Source: Candidatus Desulfolinea nitratireducens (GTDB lineage: Bacteria; Chloroflexota; Anaerolineae; Anaerolineales; Villigracilaceae). From it: 49,128 nucleotides of DNA. Made by a program: the position numbers and the translations under genes. Shown piece after piece: positions 32,466 through 41,216 of the stretch. The first letter of the stretch is position 1. Each line of letters starts with the position of its first letter. The stretch covers positions 1 through 49,128 of the forward strand of contig JACNJN010000113.1 of the NCBI GenBank assembly GCA_014382535.1, written 5' to 3'. The notes under the pieces were generated by a model that saw nothing but the letters and a program-made list of their open reading frames with translations, searched no databases and was not told where the DNA came from.

Positions 32466-32957
32466 TTAATGAACTATGATCTCTTTTCTAAGTGAATCCA
32501 GCACCATTTCTGTGACTTTGGGAATCGCCGCTGCCACGGCTGGTGTTGGATCTTCGCTAAAATCCATTACGTTTTCGACTTCTACGGCTATGATCTCAAA
32601 TTCTTTGGGCATGTGTAATCCCAAGTGTACGCCTGCGTCCAATGCGGTGATGAGAGATGTATCGTGAGCGGAGGCACTGTGCTCAGTGGGGGTGATTTGA
32701 CGCAGATCTTCCAGAGATAATTCGTGGATATGACCATAGTCGTGACCATTGCTCGTCATGATCGCATCGATTAAGATAACGCGGTCATAACCGATCATCA
32801 ACTCCATCAGGCGCAGGCCACCGACACTGGCTTCAGTAACAGTGATATTTTCGGGAATATTTGGTCCCAGTTCTTCTTCAACAGCGTAGGCAACTTTTAC
32901 GCCGACACCATCGTCTGTAAGAATAGGATTGCCGAGCCCAACTACTAGTGTTTTCAT
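32466..32957 (-). CDS. NiFe-hydrogenase maturation endopeptidase
   Basis: This 163-residue protease removes the C-terminal peptide of the hydrogenase large subunit after nickel insertion (HyaD/HycI/FrcD-type family). The opening VVGLGNPILTDDGVGVKVA has the nickel-probing acidic residue, and IDAIMTSNGHDYG and SAHDTSLITAL supply the second aspartate and the histidine. It is the last gene of the operon, separated from mvhA by two repeat elements. Its ribosome site is poor. Confidence 0.9.
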   Translation of the reverse strand: MKTLVVGLGNPILTDDGVGVKVAYAVEEELGPNIPENITVTEASVGGLRLMELMIGYDRVILIDAIMTSNGHDYGHIHELSLEDLRQITPTEHSASAHDTSLITALDAGVHLGLHMPKEFEIIAVEVENVMDFSEDPTPAVAAAIPKVTEMVLDSLRKEIIVH

Positions 32958-32973
32958 ATTTAAATTCTATCCC

Positions 32974-33007
32974 CTCCCCTAAATTCCGCTTCTGGAATTT
33001 GGGGGAG
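32974..33007. repeat. 34-base inverted repeat, copy 2
   Basis: CTCCCCTAAATTCC (32974-32987) pairs with GGAATTTGGGGGAG (32994-33007) with one wobble. It is the second copy of the element at 23137-23170 and differs only in two loop bases. It lies between mvhA and the protease gene on the minus strand. Confidence 0.8.
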
Positions 33008-33034
33008 GCTGGGTGGGGGCGATTCTTTTTAGAT

Positions 33035-33068
33035 AGTGGGTCGCACCTACTATTAGGTGCGACCCACT
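33035..33068. repeat. Perfect 15-pair hairpin after the hydrogenase large-subunit gene
   Basis: AGTGGGTCGCACCTA (33035-33049) pairs exactly with TAGGTGCGACCCACT (33054-33068) around CTAT. A short T-run follows only on the plus strand, whereas the genes here are read on the minus strand, so it is unlikely to terminate the operon. It may protect the 3' end of the mvhA message or be another palindromic element. Confidence 0.7.
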
Positions 33069-33082
33069 TTTGCGACTACTCT

Positions 33083-34576
33083 TCAATCTATATACTGGCT
33101 GACGGTTTCGATCACTTCACCATCTGCATTGATGATATTAACTTCCAATGGCATCTGTCCAGGCAGGGAGTGAGTTGCACAGGACATGCAGGGATCGTAG
33201 TTGCGGAAGGCCATCTCAATCGTATTGAGCAAGCCTTCGGTAATCACCGTTCCCTTGGTGATCAGCGACTGTGCCGCCTTCTTGACTGACATCGCTATCG
33301 GCGCGTAGTTATTGGTTGTGCCCACGATCAAGTTGACGTCGGTCAGAATACCGTTTTCGTCGGTTTTATAATGATGTGTCAACGTACCGCGTGGGGCTTC
33401 AACGGAACCAACTCCCTCGCGCGGGGTGGTGGTTATCGGCATCCGCACGTTCGGGTCAGTGATCTCGGGATCGGTAGCAAGCTCAAGCATGCGTTCGGCT
33501 GCGTAGAGCAATTCGATCAGGCGTGCCCAATGAGTCGCCAGGCGATGGTGAACGGGCTGATATCGTCCATCCACTTTCTTGCTGCCCAGTGTCTCATAGA
33601 AACGATCAAAATGTTCCTGTGCTTTGGGGGTTGCCATGCCATCTGCAGCATTGAGTCGCGAAAGTGGAGTGGCACAATAAACACCGCTGTCCATGCCATC
33701 TTCAAAACCCTTCCATCCCACAGCTTTGAGATAGGGGAATTTCAGATAGGTCCACGGCTCGACGCGCTCTGCGATATGCTCAGCGTAGTCTTTGGAATGG
33801 TATTTGAGAAATTCCTTCCCTTCGGGATCGACGACACGAATCATGCCATCATAGAAATTGACATGGTTATTTTCATCCACCGTGCCCATATAGTAGGTTT
33901 TGTGAGTGAAGGCATCCGAGACGATCAGATCGACATAGTCTTTATTCGCCAGGACAACATCGTCAAAAAGCTTTAGTGAAAATTCTGCAAAGGCGATGTT
34001 TTTGTGAGCGGCATCTTCAATTTCCTTCCGCATTTCTTCTGTGATCGCAACGCTCCATCCGCCGGGTAAACCTGATACGGGATGGATGCCGCGTCCGCCC
34101 AACATCTTGATGATGTCGTGATTGCGCTTGCGACAGTTGATCACTTCCATGCCAATGTCCACACCGACTTTGTGGATCACACCCAGGATATTGCGTTCTG
34201 CCGGATCGGACTCCGGACCGAGCACGAAATCCGGGCCGCCCAGGGCGTAAAAGTGGACGGTATGATCGGTGCAATAGAAGGATGCGTAGAATAATTCGCG
34301 GATCTTCTTGACAACCGATGGCGGTTCGACATCGAAAAGTGCATCGAGTGCCTTTGTGGCCGCCATATGATGAGCTTCGGGGCAGACACCACAAATGCGA
34401 TTGGTGATACGCGGCATTTCCTCCGCTGGTCGCCCAACAGTGAATTGTTCAAAACCACGCAATTCTGGAATTTGAAGATAGGCGTTTTCTACTTCACCCT
34501 CTTCGTCCAGGAATATTTCGATCTTGCCATGCCCTTCCAGACGGGTAATGGGATCTATAGTGATTCGTTGTTTCAT
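33083..34576 (-). CDS. mvhA: NiFe-hydrogenase large subunit, MvhA-like (group 3c)
   Basis: This 497-residue protein carries the NiFe centre. The two ligand motifs are RICGVC (C62, C65) and DPCMSCATH (C463, C466, H469). A 28-residue peptide after H469 should be cut off by the maturation protease at the end of the operon. No signal peptide is present, as expected for a cytoplasmic enzyme. The neighbours mvhG, mvhD and hdrABC place it in the Mvh group, which feeds H2 electrons to HdrA or takes them from it. The ATG overlaps the mvhG stop by four bases. Confidence 0.94.
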   Translation of the reverse strand: MKQRITIDPITRLEGHGKIEIFLDEEGEVENAYLQIPELRGFEQFTVGRPAEEMPRITNRICGVCPEAHHMAATKALDALFDVEPPSVVKKIRELFYASFYCTDHTVHFYALGGPDFVLGPESDPAERNILGVIHKVGVDIGMEVINCRKRNHDIIKMLGGRGIHPVSGLPGGWSVAITEEMRKEIEDAAHKNIAFAEFSLKLFDDVVLANKDYVDLIVSDAFTHKTYYMGTVDENNHVNFYDGMIRVVDPEGKEFLKYHSKDYAEHIAERVEPWTYLKFPYLKAVGWKGFEDGMDSGVYCATPLSRLNAADGMATPKAQEHFDRFYETLGSKKVDGRYQPVHHRLATHWARLIELLYAAERMLELATDPEITDPNVRMPITTTPREGVGSVEAPRGTLTHHYKTDENGILTDVNLIVGTTNNYAPIAMSVKKAAQSLITKGTVITEGLLNTIEMAFRNYDPCMSCATHSLPGQMPLEVNIINADGEVIETVSQYID

Positions 34577-35607
34577 GCTGCCTCTCCTTTCCCGTTAGAA
34601 CCGTTAACTTTTGCTCTTTGGAGCAATGAATGGGCCATGCTAAAGCGATAAAAAGTTCCAGCGGGATCGGCGATGGTATCGACGACGGTCTGGATCCGCT
34701 CTTCAAGTTCAGCTTCCTCCATGCTTTCATGGCCTGCACTAATAACCGATGCAATCGCAGAGAGCATTTTTGCTCCCTGGTCTTCTACGCCGGGCATCGG
34801 GCCATAACAGCCCCGGCATCCTATTCCTACACTTGGGCAGAGTGCACCGCATCCGCCACGTGTCGCCAGCCCCATACAGACGAGACCCTGTTCGAGCAAG
34901 CATACATCGGGTTCGGGGACGATTTCGTAAGGGCGGTAGAAGCGATCAATGGCTTTCTCACTTTTTTCCCGTTCGCATCCTTCGCATACAGCGACGTTGC
35001 TGGCGCCGACAATCGAGCCTTTGGGGGGCAGTGGAGCACCTTCAAGCAGCGCACCAACGATCACCTGTAGCACAGCCCAGATTTGTTCAGGCTCAGGTGG
35101 ACAGCCGGGCAGGTAGTAATCTACATCCACAACCTGATCCAGCGATTTGACCGTATTGTAGAATTCAGGGATCGTCAATTCGCCTTCGGGGACCTGTACA
35201 GATGTCAATGGGATGATACCCTCGGGGTTGTCTATCGTGGGATTATCCTTGTAGACTGTGTTAAAGGTTGCCTCTTTGGATGTCAGGTTCGAGAGGGCAG
35301 GGATGCAGCCCTCATAAGCACAAGAACCAAAAGCGACCATAAACGTCGATTTTTTCCGCAATAGATGAGCCATCTCTTCATTTTCTGAGTTGCGGATGGC
35401 ACCATTCCACAGGCAGACGGTGATATGGCCGTCCGGATATGCCTCCACATCTTTGGTTTTGAAATCAGCGATGCAGGGGAAAAAGGCTATGTCGAAAACC
35501 TCGTCTACGGTGAGAATTTTCTCGTGAATATTGAGTACTGAAACTTCACATCCTCCACAGGATGAGGACCAGTACATTGCCAGTTTCGGTTTTTCATTTT
35601 TAGTCAT
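34573..35607 (-). CDS. mvhG: NiFe-hydrogenase small subunit, MvhG-like
   Basis: This 344-residue iron-sulfur subunit has no twin-arginine signal, so it is cytoplasmic. The proximal-cluster motif SSSCGGC (C17, C20) opens it, followed by FGSCAYEGCIP and YLPGCPPEPEQI. A Cys-rich region with CEGCE and GGCGALCPSVGIGCRGCYGPMPG supplies the other clusters. It passes electrons between the NiFe centre and MvhD. GAGGAGG precedes the ATG. The C-terminal tail QRAKVNGSNGKGEAA is not conserved. Confidence 0.93.
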   Translation of the reverse strand: MTKNEKPKLAMYWSSSCGGCEVSVLNIHEKILTVDEVFDIAFFPCIADFKTKDVEAYPDGHITVCLWNGAIRNSENEEMAHLLRKKSTFMVAFGSCAYEGCIPALSNLTSKEATFNTVYKDNPTIDNPEGIIPLTSVQVPEGELTIPEFYNTVKSLDQVVDVDYYLPGCPPEPEQIWAVLQVIVGALLEGAPLPPKGSIVGASNVAVCEGCEREKSEKAIDRFYRPYEIVPEPDVCLLEQGLVCMGLATRGGCGALCPSVGIGCRGCYGPMPGVEDQGAKMLSAIASVISAGHESMEEAELEERIQTVVDTIADPAGTFYRFSMAHSLLQRAKVNGSNGKGEAA

Positions 35608-35609
35608 TG

Positions 35610-36086
35610 TTATGCCTCCTCAAGTACTGGGGCAACTTCAGCAGCTTTGTATCCGTTGCTTCGATTGACGACTTTTTCATCCCAATTAAGCGGGCCTAAA
35701 GCGCGTAGTGCTTCAGTCATCTGGTCAACTTTTTCGGCCAGTAAAATACCTTCTGAGGCCGATGCCCAGATCAACTGAACACGTTCTTCTTCAACGCCTA
35801 ATTGCGTGAGCATCTTCCTGAGAAGATAAAAACGGCGCATGGCTTTGATATTGCCGTTGACATAATGACATTCGCCAGGGTGACATCCAGCGATCATCAC
35901 GCCATCTGCACCTTCACGCAATGCCTTCATGACAAATTGGGGGTCTACCCGCCCACTGCACATCACACGGATCGCGCGCATATTTGGCGCATACTTTATG
36001 CGTGCAGTTCCAGCAAGATCAGCCGCGCGGTAGGAGCACCAGTTACACAGAAATCCGACGATTACGGGTTCGTATGTTTCACTCAT
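35610..36086 (-). CDS. mvhD: Hydrogenase delta subunit, MvhD-like [2Fe-2S] protein
   Basis: This 158-residue protein is the electron link between the hydrogenase and HdrA. It has the family cysteines at C14 and C17 (FLCNWCSYRAADLAG), C43 (RVMCSGRVDP), and C68 and C73 (IAGCHPGECHY). The ATG at 36086 is chosen because GGAG stands six bases before it; an ATG at 36098 adds four residues. All cysteines are encoded by normal codons, so it is not one of the selenoprotein forms. Confidence 0.93.
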   Translation of the reverse strand: MSETYEPVIVGFLCNWCSYRAADLAGTARIKYAPNMRAIRVMCSGRVDPQFVMKALREGADGVMIAGCHPGECHYVNGNIKAMRRFYLLRKMLTQLGVEEERVQLIWASASEGILLAEKVDQMTEALRALGPLNWDEKVVNRSNGYKAAEVAPVLEEA

Positions 36087-36102
36087 TGTTTTCTCCATTC
36101 CT

Positions 36103-38127
36103 TTACGCTGATGCCTTTTCAGCGCTCATATCCCACAACACACCTTCGATCTGGGCGAACAATTGATCGTTAGTGAAATGTGCTCCGGTGATAACGCCGC
36201 TGGGGCAGGCCGCTACGCAGGTACCGCAACCCTGGCAAAGGGCGGTGATGACTTCAGAAACCTTGCGGTCTTCATGGAAGATAATCGCGTTAAAGGGGCA
36301 CATATTATTGCAGATTTTGCACCCGGAGCAAGCCTCTTGATCGATGCTGGCCCGGACAGGTTCCATCATCACCGTGCCGCGGCTGATCAATCCAGCCACA
36401 CGGGCTGCTGCTGCGGCTCCTTGTGAAACGCTTTCAGGAACATCTTTCGGTCCCTGGCAAGCACCAGCGATGAGAATGCCATCCGTCATTGTGGCGACGG
36501 GATCAAGTTTGGGATGCCGCTCGGTGAAGAATCCGTCGAAGTCACAGCCCATCTTGAAGAGTTGCGAAACCTCCTTGGACCCGGCACGTGCTTCCATTGC
36601 CGAGCTCAGGATGACCATATCGACGGGGATACGGCGCTGTTTACCGATCAACGTATCCTCGACCTGGATGATAAGCTTGCCTTCTTCTTCCGGAATGCGA
36701 GCTGCGTCTGTAACTTCTGCTACCTTGCCACGAATGAAGTGAGTTCCCTCTTCAAGCAAGCGGTTGTAAAATTCTTCATACCCTTTGCCTGGGGTGCGCA
36801 TATCAATATAGAAATCATAGATTTCAGCATCGGGAATGCGCTCATGAACAAGATGGGCAAACTTCAGCGAGTACATGCAGCAAACTTTTGAACAATATTT
36901 GTGATAATTCTCGTCACGTGAGCCTACACAATGGACGATACCTACGCTCTTGGGAGTGCTTTCCTTATCACGTAAGACAATTTTGCCATCTGTGGGGCCG
37001 GCTGCATTTACCATCCGTTCAAATTCCAAACCGGTGAAAACATTATCCAATTTTCCGTAGCCATATTGCGGGATACGCTTGGAGTCGAAGAGATCATATC
37101 CGGTTGCGAGAATGATATTGCCAACATCGATTTGCAGGATTTCATCTTCCTGATCAAATTCAATCGAATTCGGCTCGGTAGGGCAGAATTTCTCGCAGGC
37201 TTTGCATTTTCCGGTTTTGAAATAGACACAGTTTTCTTTGTCGATCACCGGATATTTAGGTACGGCCTGAGGGAAGGGTCTATAGATCACTTTTCGTGTG
37301 CCCATGCCGGCTTCAAAGACTTCATCGACTTCCTTGAAGGGGCATTTTTCGATACAAATGCCACAGCCAGTGCAATGTTCTTCGTTGACGTAGCGCGCTT
37401 TTTTGCGGACAGTGACGCTGAAATTGCCCAGGTAGCCATCAACTTTTTCGACTTCACTCCAGGTGAGCAGTGTGATGTTGTCGTGTTGGGCAACATCAAC
37501 CATCTTGGGTGTCAGGATACAAGCTGAGCAGTCCAATGTGGGGAAGGTTTTATCGAGCTGTGCCATGTGGCCGCCGATGGAGGGTTCCCGTTCCACAAGG
37601 TAGACATGATAACCAGCATCTGCAAGCTCAAGCGCTGAGGTGATTCCAGCGATACCACCGCCCACAACCAGGGTGTTGGGATTGATCTCAACGGGGATCT
37701 GTTCGAGGGGTTCGTGGTGAATTACGCGGTCAATTGATCCTCTAACAAGAGATTTCGCTTTAGCGGTGGCAGCTACCTTGTCGTCCGTGATCCATGAATC
37801 ATGTTCGCGGATATTGGTCATTTCGAAAAGGAAGGGGTTCAAGCCTGCGCGCTCACAAGCTGTTCTAAATGTCTTCTCGTGCATGTGGGGCGAACAGGAA
37901 GCGCAGACGACTCGCGTCAATCCCTTTTCCTTGATATCCTGCTCGATCAATTCCTGGCCCAAACTGGAGCACATGAATTTATAGTCACGAGCAACTTCAA
38001 CATTGGGCTGTTCTCCAGCCCAGCGAGCGACTTCTTCTACATCCACCACTTTGGAGATATTTGTGCCGCAGTGACAGACGTAAACGCCAACTCGCTCTTT
38101 GTTCTCAGAATTACTTTTTTCAGTCAT
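36103..38127 (-). CDS. hdrA: Heterodisulfide reductase subunit A-like flavoprotein
   Basis: This 674-residue protein is the flavin-based bifurcating subunit. In order it has an N-terminal iron-sulfur domain (VYVCHCGTNI, C18/C20; VCASCSPHMHEKTF), an FAD-binding Rossmann domain (VVGGGIAGITSALELADAGY at about 154-173, then IGGHMAQLDKTFPTLDCSACILTPKM), inserted ferredoxin-like cysteines (CTGCGICIEKCPFK at about 252-265) and two C-terminal [4Fe-4S] motifs from residue 600 (CSGCKICNNMCP, CQGCGTCVAACP). In known complexes it splits H2 electrons between ferredoxin and HdrBC. TAGGAGAAAG precedes the start. Confidence 0.93.
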   Translation of the reverse strand: MTEKSNSENKERVGVYVCHCGTNISKVVDVEEVARWAGEQPNVEVARDYKFMCSSLGQELIEQDIKEKGLTRVVCASCSPHMHEKTFRTACERAGLNPFLFEMTNIREHDSWITDDKVAATAKAKSLVRGSIDRVIHHEPLEQIPVEINPNTLVVGGGIAGITSALELADAGYHVYLVEREPSIGGHMAQLDKTFPTLDCSACILTPKMVDVAQHDNITLLTWSEVEKVDGYLGNFSVTVRKKARYVNEEHCTGCGICIEKCPFKEVDEVFEAGMGTRKVIYRPFPQAVPKYPVIDKENCVYFKTGKCKACEKFCPTEPNSIEFDQEDEILQIDVGNIILATGYDLFDSKRIPQYGYGKLDNVFTGLEFERMVNAAGPTDGKIVLRDKESTPKSVGIVHCVGSRDENYHKYCSKVCCMYSLKFAHLVHERIPDAEIYDFYIDMRTPGKGYEEFYNRLLEEGTHFIRGKVAEVTDAARIPEEEGKLIIQVEDTLIGKQRRIPVDMVILSSAMEARAGSKEVSQLFKMGCDFDGFFTERHPKLDPVATMTDGILIAGACQGPKDVPESVSQGAAAAARVAGLISRGTVMMEPVRASIDQEACSGCKICNNMCPFNAIIFHEDRKVSEVITALCQGCGTCVAACPSGVITGAHFTNDQLFAQIEGVLWDMSAEKASA

Positions 38128-38193
38128 AGGTCTTTCTCCTATCCGTAGTGTTTGTCAGAATAAGTTGGAAGTTTGTGGGTAGGTGATATTGTT

Positions 38194-39078
38194 TCATCGG
38201 GCCTCCTTTTTAAGAAATTGGGATAGAACGGGGAGCGTTGAAACCAGTTCTGACCCGATTCCCAATTTTTTGGGAGCAATTCCCAAAGCCAGGCCCATCA
38301 GTTGCGTGAAATACAAGACGGGAGTAGAGAAGTCTGTGCCAAACTCTTCATTGACCTGAGTTTGATAAGCCTCCAGGTTGACCTGGCAAAGTGGGCAAGC
38401 CGTAGCGATGACATCTGCTCCACTGTTTTGGGCATTCTGAAGCAGGTGCCGAATCATATCGAGGGCGGCGGGGCGGTTTGTAAGAAGAAGTGATCCACCA
38501 CAGCAGCGGGTTTTGTAAGCAAAGTCGATTGGATTTGCGCCCATGGCTCTGATCAGTTCTTCAAAAAACTGCGGGTCTTCAACATTCTCGCCATTTTTTC
38601 TTGGCCTGACGATCTGGCAGCCATAATATGGTGCAATGCGCAGCTCTTTTAGAGGGTTGGTAACCTTCTTTTTGATTTCTTCTGGCCCAACTTCATTTGC
38701 GAAAACATCAATTAGATGATGGACATTTAAGTCACCCGAAAGTTGGAGATCGTCTGCTTCGAGCGCATAGTTGATATGCTCAGCAAGATCTGCATCTTCT
38801 TTCATATAGGTATTGGTGAAATAGGCGTTTTTGTAGCAGGCACTACATGGGGCGACAAAATCAAGCCCCTGTTTTTCTGCTATCGCCAGATTGCGAGCTA
38901 CGAGTGTATTCGCTAAAATCTCGTCGAGATGGAAGTAGGTGGTCGCGCCGCAGCAGTTCCAATCTTCCAATTCCTCAAGCTCCACGCCTAATACACGTGT
39001 GGTCTCCAGAGATGATTTATGGTAGCTCAGGGCCATTTTTTCCAGTGAGCAGCCCGGGAAGTAAGCGTATTTTTTCAT
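38194..39078 (-). CDS. hdrB: Heterodisulfide reductase subunit B-like protein
   Basis: This 294-residue protein has two complete CCG motifs: C10, C42-C43, C78 and C81, then C154, C192-C193, C228 and C231. In the methanogen enzyme such motifs hold two non-cubane [4Fe-4S] clusters that reduce the CoM-S-S-CoB disulfide. A bacterium should lack that substrate, so the acceptor or donor here is unknown. It begins two bases after hdrC, with GAGGAG inside the hdrC end. Confidence 0.92.
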   Translation of the reverse strand: MKKYAYFPGCSLEKMALSYHKSSLETTRVLGVELEELEDWNCCGATTYFHLDEILANTLVARNLAIAEKQGLDFVAPCSACYKNAYFTNTYMKEDADLAEHINYALEADDLQLSGDLNVHHLIDVFANEVGPEEIKKKVTNPLKELRIAPYYGCQIVRPRKNGENVEDPQFFEELIRAMGANPIDFAYKTRCCGGSLLLTNRPAALDMIRHLLQNAQNSGADVIATACPLCQVNLEAYQTQVNEEFGTDFSTPVLYFTQLMGLALGIAPKKLGIGSELVSTLPVLSQFLKKEAR

Positions 39079-39080
39079 GA

Positions 39081-39644
39081 TTACTCCTCATCTCCCATCG
39101 GGATAATGCGTTTGATCATGTTCTGGAAATTCTTAAGGCGTTTGATCCTTGGGGGTAAAACAGGGATACGGCCTTTGAGCATCATCTTGGTTGCGCCCTG
39201 AACCTCCTGGAAGAATTCCTTTGCCCCAAAACCGAAGATATAAGTTGGTGCCAAAATCGGCTCATATGATCTGCCGCTTCGGGCAATGGTCTTCATAAAT
39301 GTTTCAGAGAAGACCGGGCCAACCAGATCGTCGGCATAGGTTTTGTTCCACATTGAGTAGCGCTTTACGGCATACATCGCGCCGGCAATATCGATCCTGG
39401 ACGGACATCTGACTGTGCATTGATAGCAAGACGCGCAAACCCAATATGTATTTGTGTCAATTACATCTTCCTTGAGATCTGCGTTGATCATGCCGATAAG
39501 GCGTCGGGGCGTCTGATCCATGAATTCAACTGCCGGACAGGAACCTGAGCATGTCCCACATTGAATACATTCGTTCAGCGGACTCCCGTGTGCCGCGTAC
39601 ATGAGGTTGGAAATTTCCTGGCTAAAAGTAGGTTTGTCTGCCAT
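39081..39644 (-). CDS. hdrC: Heterodisulfide reductase subunit C-like ferredoxin
   Basis: This 187-residue protein holds two [4Fe-4S] motifs: CIQCGTCSGSCP (C26, C29, C32, C36) and CASCYQCTVRCP (C70, C73, C76, C80). It is the relay between HdrA and HdrB. The order here is hdrC-hdrB-hdrA. AGGAAAA precedes the ATG. It starts eight bases after the stop of the lone receiver gene, so the signalling genes and the Hdr genes share one message. Confidence 0.92.
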   Translation of the reverse strand: MADKPTFSQEISNLMYAAHGSPLNECIQCGTCSGSCPAVEFMDQTPRRLIGMINADLKEDVIDTNTYWVCASCYQCTVRCPSRIDIAGAMYAVKRYSMWNKTYADDLVGPVFSETFMKTIARSGRSYEPILAPTYIFGFGAKEFFQEVQGATKMMLKGRIPVLPPRIKRLKNFQNMIKRIIPMGDEE

Positions 39645-39652
39645 AGTTTTTC

Positions 39653-40066
39653 CTATACCGTCTTTTCTTTCGCCATTTCCAGCAGGGCGCTCACTTTCTC
39701 AAGCAACAGATCGGGTTCTACCGGTTTTTCAAGTAGTTCATCTGTCGGTAAGAAGCGAGGATGTACCGGCTGGCCTGGGAAGAGAAAAGCCATCTGTTCT
39801 CTGATTCCTGTAATAATGAGCACAGGAATTTTTCGCAGCTCTGGGTCTTTATTGATCTTGCGCGCCACCATTACGCCTTCAGCGCCGCGCCCCATCATGA
39901 TATCGAGCAAGAGCAGATCGAATGATTTCGACTCCAGGGCCTTGAAACCATCTTTCGGGTTGTAGGCAACTTCGACTTCGTAGTCAGCTTTAGTTAAAAT
40001 TGCCTTGATCCCATCAACATAATCGGGATCATCATCAATGATCAATATTCGTTTCCGTGGATCCAT
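39653..40066 (-). CDS. Stand-alone response-regulator receiver domain
   Basis: This 137-residue protein is a receiver without an output domain. The acidic pocket is D11-D12-D13, the phosphoacceptor is D55 in LLLLDIMMG, and the conserved lysine is K114 in LEKPVEP. A loop of about 20 residues rich in Phe and Pro (MAFLFPGQPVHPRFLP) stands between the threonine strand and the lysine. The ATG at 40066 follows a perfect AAGGAGGT. It may act by protein-protein contact or as a phosphate shuttle, as it cannot bind DNA. Confidence 0.88.
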   Translation of the reverse strand: MDPRKRILIIDDDPDYVDGIKAILTKADYEVEVAYNPKDGFKALESKSFDLLLLDIMMGRGAEGVMVARKINKDPELRKIPVLIITGIREQMAFLFPGQPVHPRFLPTDELLEKPVEPDLLLEKVSALLEMAKEKTV

Positions 40067-40094
40067 TGGAACCTCCTTGGTTATTGCCAATGAT

Positions 40095-41216
40095 TTAGTC
40101 AGGATCTATGAAATTATTTGTCATTTCTAGCGCGGGTAATTGAATGCTAAATGCACTCCCTTCACCCAGCGTGCTTTCTACTGAGATTGTTCCATCGTGA
40201 GCTTCAATAATTCTCTTTGTAATGGCTAGGCCAACTCCACTGCTCCTTTCACCTTCAGGTCTGGCTTTTCCAGAATAAAAATCGTTAAAGATATGCGGTA
40301 TATCTTCTTCGTCGATACCAACGCCATTGTCAGTAATATTGATTGAAATACTGCCGTTGCTTTTTATAGTACTGATCTCGATTTTTCCTCCCACACGGGT
40401 ATATTTGACCGCGTTGTTCAAAATGTTGGTGATTGCCTCAACCAGAGTGCCTTCATTTCCTGATACTTGCGGAAGAGAGGGATTCAGTTTGTGCTTGATC
40501 GCAATATCTTTTCGGATTGCGTGTGATTCCACGCTTCCTACTGCTTTCGTAACGATAGTATCAATGGATGTGGGTTTAAAATCTTCGCGGATTTTGCTGA
40601 TATCAACGGATATAACCCGTAACCAGGTATTGATCATTGTCACCATATCTTTGATACGGGTTTGGAGACGCTCCACCATTGTTTTTTGTTCATCCGTTAA
40701 TTTATCTGCCAGGTCGTCGGCCAGCACAAATAGATTTTGTTGTACGGCCCCCAATGGGGATTTCAATTCATGGGAGACGATGGCAGCAAAGTGTTCTCGC
40801 AAAAGCTCCTTCTCTTTGCGTAATGTAATGGTTTCGATTACCATTCTTCTTCTTTCCAGGCCTCGCTGGACAATCAGGCGCAATTCATCAGGTTTGAATG
40901 GTTTTGGTAAAAAGTCGTATGTCCCTTTTTTCATCGACTCGACAGCTGCATCCACGGTGGCAAAACCTGTGATAACAATAGTCACAATAGTGGGATCATA
41001 TTCATGGATTTTCTCAAGCACTTCGTACCCGGAGAGGCCTGGCATTTTGAGATCAACAAGGGCTAAATCTGGTTGGAAATCTTCGAGTATTTCCAACCCC
41101 TCTGCGCCATCCCGTGCTGTAACGATCTTATAATCACTCTTCGCTAAAATATGGATACAGGAATCTCTAACGATTTCCTCATCATCTATAATGAGAATCT
41201 TGGGTATCTCATGCAT
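40095..41216 (-). CDS. Receiver-histidine kinase hybrid
   Basis: This 373-residue soluble protein has an N-terminal receiver (D11-D12, phosphoacceptor D55 in VDLKMPG, K105), then a HisKA domain with H149 in AAIVSHELKSPLG and a HATPase domain (NILNNAVKYTR, ITDNGVGIDEEDIP, SSGVGLAITKRIIEAHDG). There is no membrane segment and no DNA-binding domain. It starts eight bases inside the sensor kinase gene; the ATG at 41216 has GAGGAA upstream, and the longer open frame is spurious. The receiver probably takes phosphate from, or is regulated by, the sensor kinase. Confidence 0.88.
   Translation of the reverse strand: MHEIPKILIIDDEEIVRDSCIHILAKSDYKIVTARDGAEGLEILEDFQPDLALVDLKMPGLSGYEVLEKIHEYDPTIVTIVITGFATVDAAVESMKKGTYDFLPKPFKPDELRLIVQRGLERRRMVIETITLRKEKELLREHFAAIVSHELKSPLGAVQQNLFVLADDLADKLTDEQKTMVERLQTRIKDMVTMINTWLRVISVDISKIREDFKPTSIDTIVTKAVGSVESHAIRKDIAIKHKLNPSLPQVSGNEGTLVEAITNILNNAVKYTRVGGKIEISTIKSNGSISINITDNGVGIDEEDIPHIFNDFYSGKARPEGERSSGVGLAITKRIIEAHDGTISVESTLGEGSAFSIQLPALEMTNNFIDPD

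Noticed and set aside
33371-33976. Plus-strand open frame (201 codons) opposite mvhA
   Set aside because: It is antisense to a certain hydrogenase subunit, with no ribosome site or recognisable domain.
35610-39644. Selenocysteine in MvhD or HdrA, known from some archaeal and bacterial homologues
   Set aside because: All key cysteines are encoded by TGT or TGC and there is no in-frame TGA.
32466-39644. Archaeal (methanogen) origin because of Mvh-Hdr genes
   Set aside because: The ribosomal cluster, RpoA, SecY and MazG are bacterial, and such complexes are known in anaerobic bacteria.
40327-41133. Plus-strand open frame (268 codons) within the hybrid kinase gene
   Set aside because: It is a shadow of the well-supported receiver-kinase gene; the hydrophobic look comes from reading helical coding sequence in reverse.
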